A stretch of 64,000 nt of DNA from Terebella lapidaria (taxonomy: Eukaryota > Annelida > Polychaeta > Terebellida > Terebellidae): NCBI GenBank assembly GCA_949152475.1, contig OX424564.1:33478165-33542164 (forward strand). Reading direction: 5' to 3'. Of the stretch, positions 37,501-49,223 are shown piece by piece. Below the pieces are notes generated by a model. The model had not been told where the DNA came from, ran no database searches, and worked only from the letters and a program-made list of their open reading frames with translations. The position numbers and the translations under genes were made by a program. Position 1 is the stretch's first letter. The number at the start of each line of letters is the position of its first letter.

Positions 37501-40500
37501 TAAAAGTCTCGGGGTTGAGGCGTCTCGAATTCCACCAGATCTAGCCCTTCATGAGGAGTGTGATGTCTACTAACGTGTGTCGCATACAATACATGTATAT
37601 TGATATTTATATGTAGTACACGTAGTGTATGGCCTGTGTGTAATGCCTGACCCCAGTGTCTGTGTCTACCTTTGCCAGGCGGGGTTGACCCGGGACATTG
37701 TGGCGGGAGCCTCCACTACCCGTGTGATGACGGCAGTGGCTTCTACTGCTCCAGCACGAAGTGCGACCACTTCCCTGACTGCCAGGACGCGACTGACGAG
37801 AGATACTGCGCTTTCAGCAATACCGTGTGTTAGTAGCTTGGTCGTCTATCGTGTATCTGTTGGCAATTTGTGGTTTTTGAATGAAGCCAAGCTGTTGGGC
37901 CGTGAAGATCTAACTGTGTAATATATATATATATATATATATACATATATATGCGATATTTTATATTATCCAATATCTGCAGGATGTTTATATTTATTTG
38001 CAGCAACGTCGAAGCCGAGAGTGTACAATGGATCCAGTAACGGACATTACTACTGGGGAACAATCACACCAGTGATTCTTATCTGTTTGATATTCGTTAT
38101 TATCGCCTGCGTTGTCATTAGTTACTACGTCCGACGTAAACGGTTACTGAGGGAACGACGTCTAGCGGCCGAGCAGAGAACTAGAGACCACCCGCCACCC
38201 CCACGTGAGTAACGCAAAAAAAGAGCAGCATTAGGCGAACATCAAACAACAAACTACAATAACAAACAAACATATCTAGTTTTGTGTGTCAAAACAAATC
38301 GATGTCAATTCAGTTTCTAGCATTCTTCATGCATAATTACTACACATATAATATAAATAAAACGAAATTTGAATGCACGTAAATTTTTAGAGAGAACTCC
38401 AACTCAACCTGAAAATACCACTCTTCTTGAAAATGGCAGTAAGTCGAGTGCTTTCGCTTACACGAACATGAAGGGATTACCGATTTCTTGCTAATGCCAG
38501 TCACTACTTTGTAGGCTTCTGCTATAGAGTGGCTATCACCTGGGAATGTCTATTCTCATACAAACTCTGCTGTTGGAGATTATCATCAATAACACGCGAA
38601 TATATATGCATGTAAGATCTCTTCCAAAATGTGTCTGTGATCGCTATGTAGGCCTATCATCCATTCGTATTGTTAAGCCATAATATTCCTGAAACAAAAC
38701 CAACTGTATATACTGAAGTTCAACACGAATTTAGTGGTTAAGGTAGTCCGCTCCAAACAGTGAGGGAAGGGGGTCAAAGGGTTTTCTAAAATAAATACCT
38801 GTATCAACATAATCTAGAGCTTCAAAATGATACATTTTATAGAGTAACTGTTCAGCATCCTAAAACTGAAAAAAGAATAGGGGGTCACTGTATCCGTTCG
38901 CACGGAAAACACGATGCAAGATGTGAATATGGACAATAAAATGTGCAAAAATGCCAGAATTTATGTCATTTTAGGTAAATATGTGTGATTTTGATCGAAT
39001 ATGTAGAAAAAACGAGCACGGTGACCCCCTATTTTCTTTTCAGTATTGAGATGCTGATCATTTACTCTATAAAATAATGTCATTTTGAAGAGATAATATT
39101 AAAAAAATGACCTTCAAATTTTGACTCTTCGTTACCTCACTGTTTGTAGCGGACTACGTTAAATTAAGTATCCAAATGACATGCTTTCTAATCATATGAA
39201 TCCCACCTCGAAAATTACATGTAATTAGTGCGAGATGACAACGCTACTTGGGCAAGCAGCGGCCATGATTTGGGGAAGGTTCAATTTGAGTATTCATATC
39301 CCTACGATGGATTTAGTTCGGTCGCACCGCCGCCGCCGCGGTGGAGATTTTCTTGTGAAAGCTGTACAGATTGCAAGTTTTACACGATTCAGACCAGTTG
39401 GTTGTAACCTGAAAACAAATTACATTGGTTTTGTGCAAGACAGATAACTATTTTTGTTGGCAATATACTTAACTAGTAACCTTTACGGTAACCCATTCAG
39501 TAACAGTAAAGGTACTTTATTATTGGATTGAACAAGGCAAATTGTATGTCCGGAAGAAATTAGTAATGTTGTATAAAATTGACTCATAGTTGTATTTTAT
39601 TTTTTAGGAAATAATAGAAGGGTCCTTCTCATGAGGACGGTGGAGGGTGAATTTGGAGGGGGTAGGCCTGCCTGGTACATGTTTTTTTCTTGAGAATATT
39701 GATACTATGCTATAACTTTCATCACCTATGAGTGCCAAATACATATGTATGGGGAATGCGCATATCAGATACGTGTGGTTTTGATTGTTGTTACCAATAT
39801 TTCGACCTAATTGACAAAACTTTCTCTTGCTATTTGCTTCGTGCACATACCGATATTTTATTAGCTTTCAATATCGTACGAAGCATATAGATTACCCCTA
39901 GTAGTTGATGAATATTTTACTCGTTAAAAGTATTATTGCATTTAATAAGAGTAGTCAAGGTTTGGAACTTTCACTACCGACATTAATTTTGACATTTGCT
40001 AGCAGTAATGACGTTTTTGTGTGAATTTACGCACTTTAGGCAACAGGGATGATAGGGTTTTATCGGGATACATCCTTACGGTCATCGGCGACTAGAGAGA
40101 ATCCAGGTGCCAGAGTGTAACATTCAAATGATCCCATGTAGATTACATATATTTATATAAGATAAATATCGAATCATTAATATTTGCTTGTGTTTCGTAT
40201 TCAGTGCCAGGGTGCTGATCAATATACAATGCACAGGATTGAATTCGACATTGCTAATGACCAAAATCGCCCGCTTCTTCAATGTGGCGGGCTGACATCG
40301 TCTTTAATGAATAAAATCCAACTAATATAAATAGTAACAGCATGATTTTGTTGTGAGAATGTACATGTTGAGTGGTCCGAGATCAGTGAATAGCAGGCAA
40401 CACCAATTGGCCGTTGGCGGCCCGAGACGAAGTAGAAATATTAACTAACATAAGAATTAATAACTATTTTACCATCACGTGATTAATGTATATTTACATG

Positions 40501-42797
40501 TACACCTATGGTGCGCGCATGTTATTGTAGCCTCTCTCATATAGCACATCAAATAATTCAATCCGCGACCGAAAAACATAACATTATTACGTGTACATGT
40601 AAGCAAACGGTGCCGTTGGCGACAGAAATGATCGGTAACTTGTAATGGTAAAATAGTCAACGTGTTGTGTGAAGCATTCCCCTTGCCTCTGTCTAATACC
40701 ACTGTCACTGTTCCCATTCCAGTGCCGACCGTTGATGGACTGTTGCCCCCGCCGTATGAAGAAGTCGTGTCCGCGCGTTACGTTCACTCCTGTGGTACCG
40801 TCAACTTCGTAAGTGTTAAACGCATCATACTCAGTATTGCTTACAAAGCTTACCAGCTACGGGATACGGACATATTTGTTTTTAATTCAGAGTAGCATAT
40901 TGTTTTTGGTTTTCCTTGCAAAGACAGAATAACATTTCCACCTCAACCACAAGTTTGAGAAAATTTGACGTTTAATCTAACTGTTTGTGCATATATTATG
41001 CTCTGATTCTAATTTTTCTTTTTCATTTACACCGGTTTTTTTGCTGATATCTTTGCGATTCTGAATGGAATCGTTCTATAACTTAGCATACTTCACCTGG
41101 GAGTCAAACGGCAATTCTCCACCGAGTTTCAGACGGCAATCACGAAAATTGAGAAAGTTGGCAATCTACCCCATTGTTTAACCTAGCCCTATCATCCAAT
41201 TTCCGCACAAAATTTCATCCATTTCATCGATTTTGGAGCGGTGCAATCTTTCGAAAGTGTATAGAATACACTCCCGATGTCTGTTCTGGGCTAAAATTAC
41301 AAAACACTTCGAACATGATGAATGTTAATAGGATCAAATCCTCGAATATGTTCATATTATCGAGATCCTGTTTCGGGCTGAAATTTAACATTGGGGTATT
41401 ACCAAATTCTTTAATTTTTGCGATATAAGTCTGAAATTTGGTAAAACAAAATTGCCATTTGACTACCAGTTGAAGTATGCCAAATTATAAAACGATACCA
41501 TTCATCATCTCTCTTTGCAAATTGGCCAGACAGAATGCTTGTAGATAAAGGATATGGTAGTATTATGAATGTATAGGAATTCATATTTAGTGGATCTACT
41601 GGTGAAATGACGTTGACTGGTTTATGTGAGTTTCAAGGTCGAGTCAAGAATGTTTGAAATTCGCCTATGTAACCTAAAAATGTACATGTACTATTGTATT
41701 GGCTAAAGATATAACATCGAGCATGATTCATATTACATAATTTTTTTGTATATACGCAAAATGGACAGATCAATCGTGGTCCTTCTACATTCGACCATAG
41801 AACAATATATTAGACATTGATCGAGTCGCCGGAAGGTGAAAATTCCATGTTTGAACGTATCATATAATATGCGGCTCGAACGTAATCTCTCCTGCGTTTG
41901 CGAAGATAATGATCTGTGAGTGCCTGCCCCTTAGTAGACACTGACCTTCTTTCCTTCCGTTGGGTGTTTTGAAAAAAAAGAACACGTATCAAATGCAGGG
42001 CATCTGAAGAGGATAACAAAAATAACCTTTTTTAAATTCTATTTCAGGCATACGACAACAGTTGCCGGGATATCTCACTGCTGCCACCTCCATACACGCC
42101 TAAATACGAGAACTCTGCTACGGTCCCAGAGGAACATCCATCCCATACTTACCCGATAGCTGATTCTGGGAGCGAACCACCTCAAGATCACATCACCTCG
42201 CCTCACCCACACCCCAGACGTAGTCCTAGGGAGAACCCTCCACCCCACACCACCCCACCCCAGCCACACGTACAGGGAACCGGGCTACTACCTAGCTCAG
42301 TCCAAGGGACACCCCCATCATATACAGAAACTTCTACCCAAGGATCCTGGTGTCCAGAAACCAGACGAGAGCGAGATGGCCGCCCAAAGGGAGGAGATCA
42401 GTTACAAAGGCGGAGACGGGGGAGACCCAATGACAATGACAATCATCCTGTGGATCAGTCACATCCGCCACAGAGCCCCAGCTTGGTGGGCCACGCAGCT
42501 CTGACAATGTTACCCCCACCTGGTATCCCAGAAAACGCCCCACCTCAGCGACAAGGGGGTTCTCCACGCACGAGCGGCTCAACCCAGCCCCTATCCAGAT
42601 CCAGAGGGCCAGACATTTGCCCATCTACAAAAACCGCAGCCCCTCACTCCCCACCCAAGGAGATAAACTCAACCCCAATGGAATCCCAGTCCGCGATACA
42701 GGGGACTGCCCTAGCGACTCCTATCCCACGGGCTGATGACCTAGCGATCCCGCTACCGACCGTAACCATAGAGGAGGCGGGCGATGTATTCGTCTAA
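31444..42797 (+). CDS. CUB/LDL-receptor class A type I membrane receptor, 13 coding exons
   Basis: Coding exons: 31444-31504, 31711-31933, 32033-32208, 32375-32562, 33006-33210, 33414-33581, 33871-34080, 35954-36070, 37679-37828, 38004-38204, 38391-38438, 40723-40808, 42048-42797. All junctions are GT/AG, every phase joins cleanly, and the total is 2583 nt (860 aa plus TAA). Predicted protein: signal peptide (1-20), CUB1 (~21-153), CUB2 (~154-283), CUB3 (~285-405), LDLa1 (~412-449), LDLa2 (~455-493), transmembrane helix (~520-541), and a ~320-residue Pro-rich cytoplasmic tail with PPPY at 591-594 and 624-627 and PPSY at 700-703. Such tails bind WW domains, typically of NEDD4-family ubiquitin ligases. 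The layout recalls NETO and LRP3/10/12 outside and LDLRAD3 inside, but equals none. An acceptor (TTCTTCCAG) lies two bases before the first ATG, so a non-coding first exon must lie upstream. Ligand unknown. Confidence 0.87.
31711..34080 (+). CDS. Receptor exons 2-7: three CUB domains
   Basis: Each CUB domain is encoded by a pair of exons (2+3, 4+5, 6+7). CUB1 is unusually Cys-rich. CUB2 has the core pattern FTSPRFPHGY with GGTEKRDN and a closing VVPLHEGPLIIVFQTG. CUB3 starts at DCGGYYEI and carries EDGDELEMRSG. CUB domains are extracellular beta-sandwiches for protein binding. The open frame 31938-32237 includes intron sequence; the true exon 3 begins after ACATCAG at 32033. Confidence 0.85.
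32858..32897. repeat. 40-bp palindrome in receptor intron 4
   Basis: Arms CAGTATTACCAAGGAT and ATCCTTGGTATTACTG enclose an 8-nt loop. A second small inverted repeat (CCGTAACG/TGTTACGG) follows directly. It may be a MITE remnant; no protein site is recognised. Confidence 0.6.
33235..33352 (+). mobile_element. Truncated HINE-like fragment in receptor intron 5
   Basis: It begins TTTT|AGGTTACC and continues with the 5'-module blocks ATGGCGGCCATTTTCGATGA and a TTTTTCAAAA-like stretch, but no ~133-bp units follow. It lies between exons 5 and 6 and does not touch the splice sites. Confidence 0.6.
34081..35953. other. Receptor intron 7 with retroposed remnants
   Basis: 34442-34560 starts TAGGTTACCGAAC and includes diverged HINE-like words. 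At ~35360-35660 the minus strand reads as a 3' UTR ending AATAAAAAAAAACTTGC plus a second A-run, with a short LINE-C-terminus-like translation (RNLTIEEAIFIDSKIQ) upstream; it is probably the 3' end of a LINE inserted on the minus strand. The rest shows nothing recognisable. Confidence 0.45.
35954..37828 (+). CDS. Receptor exons 8-9: two LDL-receptor class A modules
   Basis: Exon 8 (35954-36070) encodes six cysteines with the calcium-cage signature WCDSRNNCGDNSDEHSC. Exon 9 (37679-37828) encodes a second six-Cys module with CDHFPDCQDATDERYC. Each module is one exon flanked by phase-1 introns, the usual unit of LDLa shuffling. The modules lie directly before the membrane helix. Confidence 0.9.
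36100..36705 (+). repeat. 40-bp minisatellite in receptor intron 8
   Basis: About 14 tandem units of 40 bp follow the pattern TGTGTCACGGTATGCTTCAC plus ATATTACAGAAATATAGACT. Variants alternate (TGTTTCATG, TGTCTCACGC), and one 80-bp pair recurs at ~36420 and ~36620, showing block duplication. One unit carries an ~8-bp insertion at ~36580. Each unit contains ATTACAG, a splice-acceptor-like word, but no exon follows. Confidence 0.88.
38004..38438 (+). CDS. Receptor exons 10-11: transmembrane helix and start of tail
   Basis: Exon 10 (38004-38204) encodes a short juxtamembrane stretch, then ITPVILICLIFVIIACVV as the helix, and the stop-transfer run RRKRLLRERR. Exon 11 (38391-38438) is only 48 nt (QRTPTQPENTTLLENG) but has good splice signals (TTTTTAG| and |GTAAGT) and preserves phase. 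It could be alternatively used, since skipping its 16 codons keeps the frame. Confidence 0.8.
38742..39158. mobile_element. Long-TIR MITE flanked by TTAA in receptor intron 11
   Basis: The ends are GGTAGTCCGCTCCAAACAGT and the inverse of CGTAGTCCGCTACAAACAGT. Similarity between the arms extends ~150 bp to the shared GGGGTCAC block, leaving a short centre. TTAA borders both sides (38738-38741, 39159-39162). TTAA duplication suggests the piggyBac superfamily. No protein is encoded. Confidence 0.72.
40723..42797 (+). CDS. Receptor exons 12-13: PPxY-bearing cytoplasmic tail
   Basis: Exon 12 (40723-40808) carries PPPYEEV. Exon 13 (42048-42797) carries PPPYTPKY and, 76 residues further on, PPSYTE, then a long Pro/Ser/His-rich region ending EEAGDVFV and TAA. 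The tail is predicted to be disordered. Three PPxY motifs suggest multivalent WW-domain binding. No AATAAA is seen in the ~200 bp before the HINE that begins at 43003. Confidence 0.82.
41062..41504. mobile_element. MITE with ~55-bp inverted repeats in receptor intron 12
   Basis: Left arm 41062-41118 (TGAATGGAATCGTTCTATAA ...) matches the inverse of 41449-41504. Inner-arm words are GCATACTTCACCTGGGAGTC and its inverse. A related copy lies at 60121-60405 in an intron of the RALY-like gene. No transposase is encoded. Superfamily is unknown. Confidence 0.7.
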
Positions 42798-43002
42798 GGT
42801 CGTGACACCAGCTCACTTCAGCAGAACCTTCCACCACTAATGTACATAAAAATCCACCAACATTGCCGGAAAGCTATTGTCAATCGTCCGTATAGCCGTC
42901 CGTCCGTCAGGATCTGTAATATATACTTGACGCGATTAATATTCCTACGATTTTGATGGAACATACATTGAGCCAATATTTGAAGGATTTTAAATAGTTT
43001 TT

Positions 43003-44330
43003 AGGTCCAATAATCTATTGCCGTGGCGTTGCGTCCGTCTTCCGTCCTCGTTGTCCGTCTACATTTTTATCTTTAGAGTTTACGGTATATTTCAAGAGGG
43101 AGGTATTTTTTTGAGATTTTTGATCTTTTAATATGGCGGCCATTTTTGGACTTTGACGGCTATTTTCTCAAAAAAAATGTCTGATCAGTTCTGAGTATTT
43201 TTTTGCTTCAAACGATTCTACTCATATACTTCTGTGATGTGTATAAGTTTTGTTGCCCTCGAATCGCCGGTCTGAGTGTGGCGATCATTTTTATTTTTTT
43301 CAACGGGTCCCAAATAGGACTTTCCAATGTTGAATTCTACTATGTTTTAAAATGGGATACGTTATTGCTAATATCTCACTTAATATTGAGATTAGAGATT
43401 AGGAATCAATTGTGCACATATAGTAAATGATCTGTGCTGAATATTGTCATGAACTTGAATTTGACCTTTGACTCCATTTTGAAGGTCACAGGACAAAATG
43501 GCTGATATATCGCTTCTTATCGAATTTATAGCTTGGGAACCAATTGTGGATGTATAAAAATAATGATTTACTCTGAATATTCTGATGACCTTGAATTTGA
43601 CCTTGACTCCATTTTCAAGGTCAGAGCACAAAATGGCTATGTTTCGCTTATTATCAACTTTATAGCTTGGGAATCAATTGTGCGCACACAGAAAATAATC
43701 TATGCTGGATATTGTAATGATCATGAATTTGACATTTGACCACATTCTCGAGGTCAGAGCACAAAATGTCTAATAGCTCGCTTGTCATCGACTTTACAGC
43801 TTAGGAATCAATTGTGGACGTATAGGAAATGATGTATGCTGAATATTATCATGACCTTGAATTTGACCTTTGATCCCATTTTCAGGTCATGGCAGAATGG
43901 ACGATATCATTTATTATCGACTTTACAAATAAATGGACGATATCTTGCTTCTTATCAACTTTATAGCTTGGGTATCAATTGTGGACAAACAAGAGATTAT
44001 GCTGTATATTTTGATGACCTTTAATTTGAGGAATGATATATCCTTGATATAAGGAATGATGTATGCATGAATACTTCGATGACCTTGAATTTGTCATTTG
44101 ACCTCATGGTCAAGGTCATGGGACAAAATTGCTGATATATTCCTTATTATTGAATTTACAGCTTAGCAATCAATTGTGGAGATATGGGGAATGATATACA
44201 TGCATGCTGGATATTCTTGTGACCTTGAATTTGACCAGTGACCTTATTTTCAAGGTTACGGGACAAAATGGCTAAGATCTAGAATATGAAATATATATTG
44301 TCCGGTAACCTGTCTCAGTCATTGGGCTAA
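43003..44330 (+). mobile_element. HINE-like tandem-repeat element, copy 4
   Basis: It begins after a T-run with a decayed palindrome (AGGTCCAATAATCT), then GTGGCGTTGCGTCCGTC, the 5' module, and about six diverged ~133-bp units. It ends GTCCGGTAACCTGTCTCAGT and a hairpin GGGCTAA, followed by T8. It is the most diverged of the four long copies and lies ~200 bp past the receptor stop codon, so it may fall in the 3' UTR. Confidence 0.75.
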
Positions 44331-47300
44331 TTTTTTTTGGCATATGCAATTATGCATGGTGTCCGTTGACCGCATCGCCTGCCTTTGATGGATTAGGCAG
44401 GGACGTACATATGACCGTGTGTGCTCACTGAAAAATATAGAGAAGTGAGAATCATCAGATGAGAAGGCACATATCTACTCTTGAATGTGTGAAATTTTCC
44501 CGTCTCTTGTTTGAATCTAGTAGACCGGCCAAGGAATATGTATTTTTATTTTCACTGATGAAATATTTAATCACTTTTTATCCACAGTCTGTAATATCGT
44601 TCTTTGTTGTGATTTTTTCGTATCATCGTATCATAGTGTTGGTGAATGTGTTGATATTTCATTTTTTAGCCAAACTGGATCTGATGTATTTGTAGTTTAT
44701 ACTGATTTGTTCATGAAATAAACATTAAAGTTGCACTGGGAAGAAACTATTTGTTCCATATCAAAAACAAACATGCCTGATGCCCTCAGAAAAATCCGTT
44801 GCAAAACAAATTGTGGTGAATTAGATGGATAAACCAAACATTTGACAGTACCGGCAGCCAAACTTCTTTTGTTTTGTGAGCCACTCAGAGTTAACTAGTT
44901 TACACTCAAACATAAGCTACAAAACGCGTTGCATCAAGGAATACAAAGCAGAGAATGACATTAATGTTAAAAACATCAAAAGGTCTCCACCAGAAACTCG
45001 CAATGAAATCAATGAGAAAGGGGCCATGTGTTGGAGTTGGAAAAAACAAGTGCACAGCTAGTGTGTAAGTGTTCTCTTCGTTCAGAAATGTAGGGCTAAC
45101 GTTCTATAACGTTCGCCCAATGTCCGTTTAACTGGCAAACACATCATTATGTAGAGGTTTTACCTAATTTCAATCCCCCCAGCACCTTGTCACTCCAGTT
45201 ACTCTTATATACACATGGCAACACTTGCATACATTAGAGCTCAGCCAATCAGGACTTAACAAGATACACACGTGAGACTCGACAGTTTTCCAGAAGTAGC
45301 TATCTTGGTTGGCAGCCCACGTGGTTCCGACAGAGAAACGCAATTCCAGAACATAGTGGATTAAAATAAAAGATGAAAGGCAAGTACATAAGTTAACTAT
45401 TGTGGACTATACCGTTTCGGTGATTTCTTTTATGCGTGTATTTCTTTAGTAAAATATTAAAATATGCTTTATTTTAGTCATGCATGAATAAACTATGAAA
45501 ATAACAATATCATTATACGGCAAGGTGGGTTAAAATATGGAAAGACACCAATAATTTGCACGTTTCGATAATGTACCCCATTGGCCGATTTCGCAAGTCG
45601 GCCAAGTGTGCTTGACACAATATTTAAAGGGGTGGATCATAATGTAGCAAGGCCTATTTCACGACAATTCCGCATTTTTATTAGGGGAAAGGGCACAATC
45701 ATCATACAGTGGCCTGTATTACGGGAGAGAGCACAGTAACTAGTCAACTAGACGCCGAACATCACTTGCCGTCTGTGGCTCTTGCCCGAGCGGATGATCT
45801 CACACTACAGCATCTCCGTGCCATTCGTCAGAACTACGTACAAGTAATTGACGCACATACTCGCCAGGCGGAATACAACGCCATGTCTATCGGATTCGGA
45901 ATAGGGGCGCTCCATGAACGTGAAACCCCAGTGGCGCCACACCCGCTCCAATAGGAAAATCTACGCCTTCTGCGTCTACTTCGTCTGGTGTTTCGGACGA
46001 GCTGTGGTCGACCATAGTATCCGTACTGCCGCACCTCCCGGCCGATGACCAGCGTCGGCCAAGGAGTAATTCGGACTACAGTGACACTTCGGATCGTAGA
46101 CAAAGGATAGCCGTGCTGTCGTTCTGGGTAGCTGTCTCACTCACAATGTGATACTAGTTGTACTATAATACTTATACTGCATATCGTCATATGTCATGTC
46201 GTAATTCACACTAACTAATCCTGGTCTCTTTTTCAGGAATTATGAACTATAAATTTTCCGTTCTGTTAGAGAACGTAGAGGATAGTTTCACATTCCATTC
46301 ATTCATATATATGCTTGATTTATGTGTTTGATTCTCATCTGTCACTGTGATAAATCTATTGGTACATATGTGTTCATATCATCTTAGTAGCTATTGACGG
46401 ACTGACGGATGACATTATTTTGACAGGAATTTTTATTGTAATCAGTGTTTTATCATTGTTTCGCGCGGTGAGTGTGTTTCCCTCTAGGACTTTTAGCTTA
46501 TTATGTTTAGAATTTTGGACTGGTAGGTTTTGGGTAGGAAAAATTCCGAGGGCGTAATTTGACAAAGAGGTGTTATGTAGAATATTTATGTCCGTTATCG
46601 CCCAAGACCCCCCCCCCCCCCCTACACGTTCTCTCACTCCACATGCACATCACAGATTAATCGCCCCCGCACATACTTACGTCATCCAGCACACACCGTC
46701 TTAGCCACCGCACCACATGTAAACAACTCTGCTCACGACGTCACTCTTCACATTCCCTCCAATCACATTATTTCCAGACACCTAACCACATCTATCCACA
46801 CATGACATCACAGTCAATCTATCACACACAACTTCCACCCCATGAAGCGGGAAACTTTCAGACACTAAACAGAAGGCCGCGCTTTCCCGCACTTTTGGTT
46901 TTGGATTCTGATAAGAGAAGTCAACAACGAGAATTAAGAAAAGTTAAGAAGAATTTAAGAAGAAATCAAGAAGAAACTGAATTGTATCGGACTTATATCG
47001 GACTATATCGAGGATTGTGTGTGAATGAGGCCGTGATCGTACATGGACATTAATCATACCAATAAACATCGGATTACTGAAGAAACGTCAGACTATTTGT
47101 TTGTGTTTTGCACGACATACATCGAACTATATGATCCTGTCGGCGTAACAGCCGCCGGTAGTAACGCTATTTCGTCACCGTAGCATCGTAGGGAGATATT
47201 CCATTACGACGTGAGGATATTTAATTCCGAGAGCCCTTGGTGGGAAATAACTGCTTTATTATTGGTCATGGGTGTAGATATTGTCAGCCAAGTCAACAGT

Positions 47301-47340
47301 ATCAGGGAGTTTGAGGACTGGTGAACCACAAACACTTCCA
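44331..47340. other. Unresolved stretch; possible LTR-element debris at ~45700-47170
   Basis: 44460-45060 is AT-rich with short frames. 45170-45400 has promoter-like words (TATATACACATGG, AGCCAATCAGG) with no downstream exon I can support. 45709-45954 encodes an 81-residue frame of no recognised family. 46700-47170 has an AATAAAC signal followed by a T/G-rich stretch and recalls an LTR, but no second copy is present. A C-run lies at ~46610-46622. Any element here is a broken fossil and its family is uncertain. Confidence 0.25.
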
Positions 47341-48734
47341 TGCTATGGAGTGAGGTCTTGAGCCAGTTTGCAATGGGTTATATCGGCCAAGATCGGTGTG
47401 ACCAGCGCAATGGTAGCATCTTTGCTGATACCATCCCTGCGGATCTGTTGCAGTGCTTGAGGCTCGGCTCCTGACAAATTGGTGTTGTGAACAACAGGTC
47501 CAGTTTGCGATTCAGAGTTCCTGACCCTGACGGAAAGGGCGGGGGAGTCTCCTTCCAAGGGTGTCCTGTTTGGACACTGTAGACCGGTTGGGGCTGTTCA
47601 CTTGGTTTGTCCACGACGAGTTTCCAGGGAACATCTGCGGATCGATGCTGCGTTTTAGAAGGAGGCACAGAGGTCTTACCCATGGGCAGCATCACTGCCG
47701 GAGACGATGGGGTTCCTCAGGAAGTTGATCAATATGGTACAATATGGTATTTGAAAAAGTCTCCGAAGCTGCACCTTCGAGTTAGTAATGCCAAGGTCAT
47801 AACAAAGCCGTTCCATCTGGTTAACAGATCCATCTGGCTGTTATCTGGGCAAGAGAGATCGTATGCAACATCGCAAAGGAGAGGGTGGGAAGAACGTTGG
47901 CGATCTGAGCTGGAATACATGGTGGTTGAAGGTTCAGATTTGGTACTATACCAACGGAGCAACATCCCACAAACCAACAAAAAAACTGGTCATTCGGAGC
48001 ATGCTGTTCTCCTGAATACAAGGGGAGAGTCTTCTGTTGGTGATCGGTTGGTTCCAGCAGGTGTTTCCCACATTCCATATTTCTCATCAAGGCTGAATAC
48101 CCGTCTCTGTTCAGGCATACATAGGACTGCACGAATGGATAGTGATATGCAAGGATATGTCAATCCAATACACAAACGTTCAGGAAAGGTCTTTCTGGCA
48201 GGACTTCAATCCAAATCCTCCGTGCAAAATGGGCACTGGTAACAGATCCAGTATCATAATTTGCGTCTGTGACATCTCTGACGAAATGGAAAAGTTATGT
48301 TGTTGACCATATAAATAGGTCAGTCATGCTGTTTGATAGGGATCATGTCCCAGTTGATGTGCTTTGCTCCCGTCGGTGTCATAGGCGCCAGAACTATCGC
48401 CATCGCCATCTGACGGCGTGACACATCGCATCATGTTACAAAGATTTTCAAGTCGATGAAGGCCTTTGACTCATCGTGCATGTAGTGGTCCCGATCGTTG
48501 TGGATGCAGACCATGTAGTTGCATTGACTGTGGCCACTGGAGTACTTGCACTGATCTATGGGGTCGCGCCTTGACACTGTCTAGCCACCTGAGGTACAAT
48601 TCGGGAACTGTCCTGCATGGCAGCGAAAGGAGATCTCGAAGATCACGTGAAAGGGAGGGTTACGGACATCTCAGTCATAATATTCTACAGTCTCTACACC
48701 AAAATGTCCCAAGGCATCCTAGGGCTTGACGTCT
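47341..48734. other. Unresolved stretch with several short frames
   Basis: Both strands have frames of 60-210 codons (47607-48242 plus; 47378-47695 and 47821-48132 minus). None shows a motif I recognise. The composition is more balanced than that of typical intergenic DNA here, so this may be the decayed coding part of an old transposon. No function is assigned. Confidence 0.3.
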
Positions 48735-48884
48735 AGTTAAATATTGAAACCTGGAATTGAGTAATAAAACTATGTGGTATTCATTTAATATAAGTATTCT
48801 AATGCGGAATTAAATCTTTAGACCGGGAAATAAATATTTTGAACGAGAAATGAAAATCAAAACCCGAAAAAAATATAATTAAAT
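48735..48884 (-). repeat. Degenerate ~20-bp repeats, left inverted partner
   Basis: Words such as GAAACCTGGAATTGAGTAAT and GACCGGGAAATAAATATTTT repeat loosely. They are the reverse complement of the style of array at 56745-56960. The pair encloses the whole nested LINE/Ngaro block. Confidence 0.6.
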
Positions 48885-49223
48885 ATTAATTATCATTGTT
48901 ACTATTACTTTTATTGACTACATTTATATAGCGTCCTTATCACGAATAAGTGTACAAATGCACTGTACATATGAAAATAAATCATGGAGATGTACACATA
49001 CATGGATTACAAAAAGTATGACAGAAACATGTTATAGTTCATAGTCCTGCCGAAATAGAAATGTCTTTGAATTAGTTTCGAAAGAGTCTATGGTTTGATG
49101 TTCGAACATCATCAGGCAGATTGCTCCACGGGCTGGCCGAGGTAGATTGGAACCGTCTGTCTCCATACTTAGCCGTCCGTGATGGTGGTGAACCAGCGAG
49201 AGGGAGGCGGCCGGCGAAGAATC
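48885..49223 (-). pseudogene. Minus-strand L2/CR1-type LINE, C-terminus and 3' end
   Basis: On the minus strand the translation gives the typical L2/CR1 C-terminus: METDGSNLPRPARGAICLMM, then FETNSKTFLFRQDYEL and a stop, followed by a 3' UTR with CGCTATATAAATGTAGTCAA and an AATAAAAGTAATAGTAAC tail. It is cut at 49223 by the Ngaro element and continues at 55660. Confidence 0.8.

Noticed and set aside
45709-45954. 81-codon frame as a host exon
   Set aside because: No splice-site pair or homologous family could be seen; kept only as part of the unresolved stretch.
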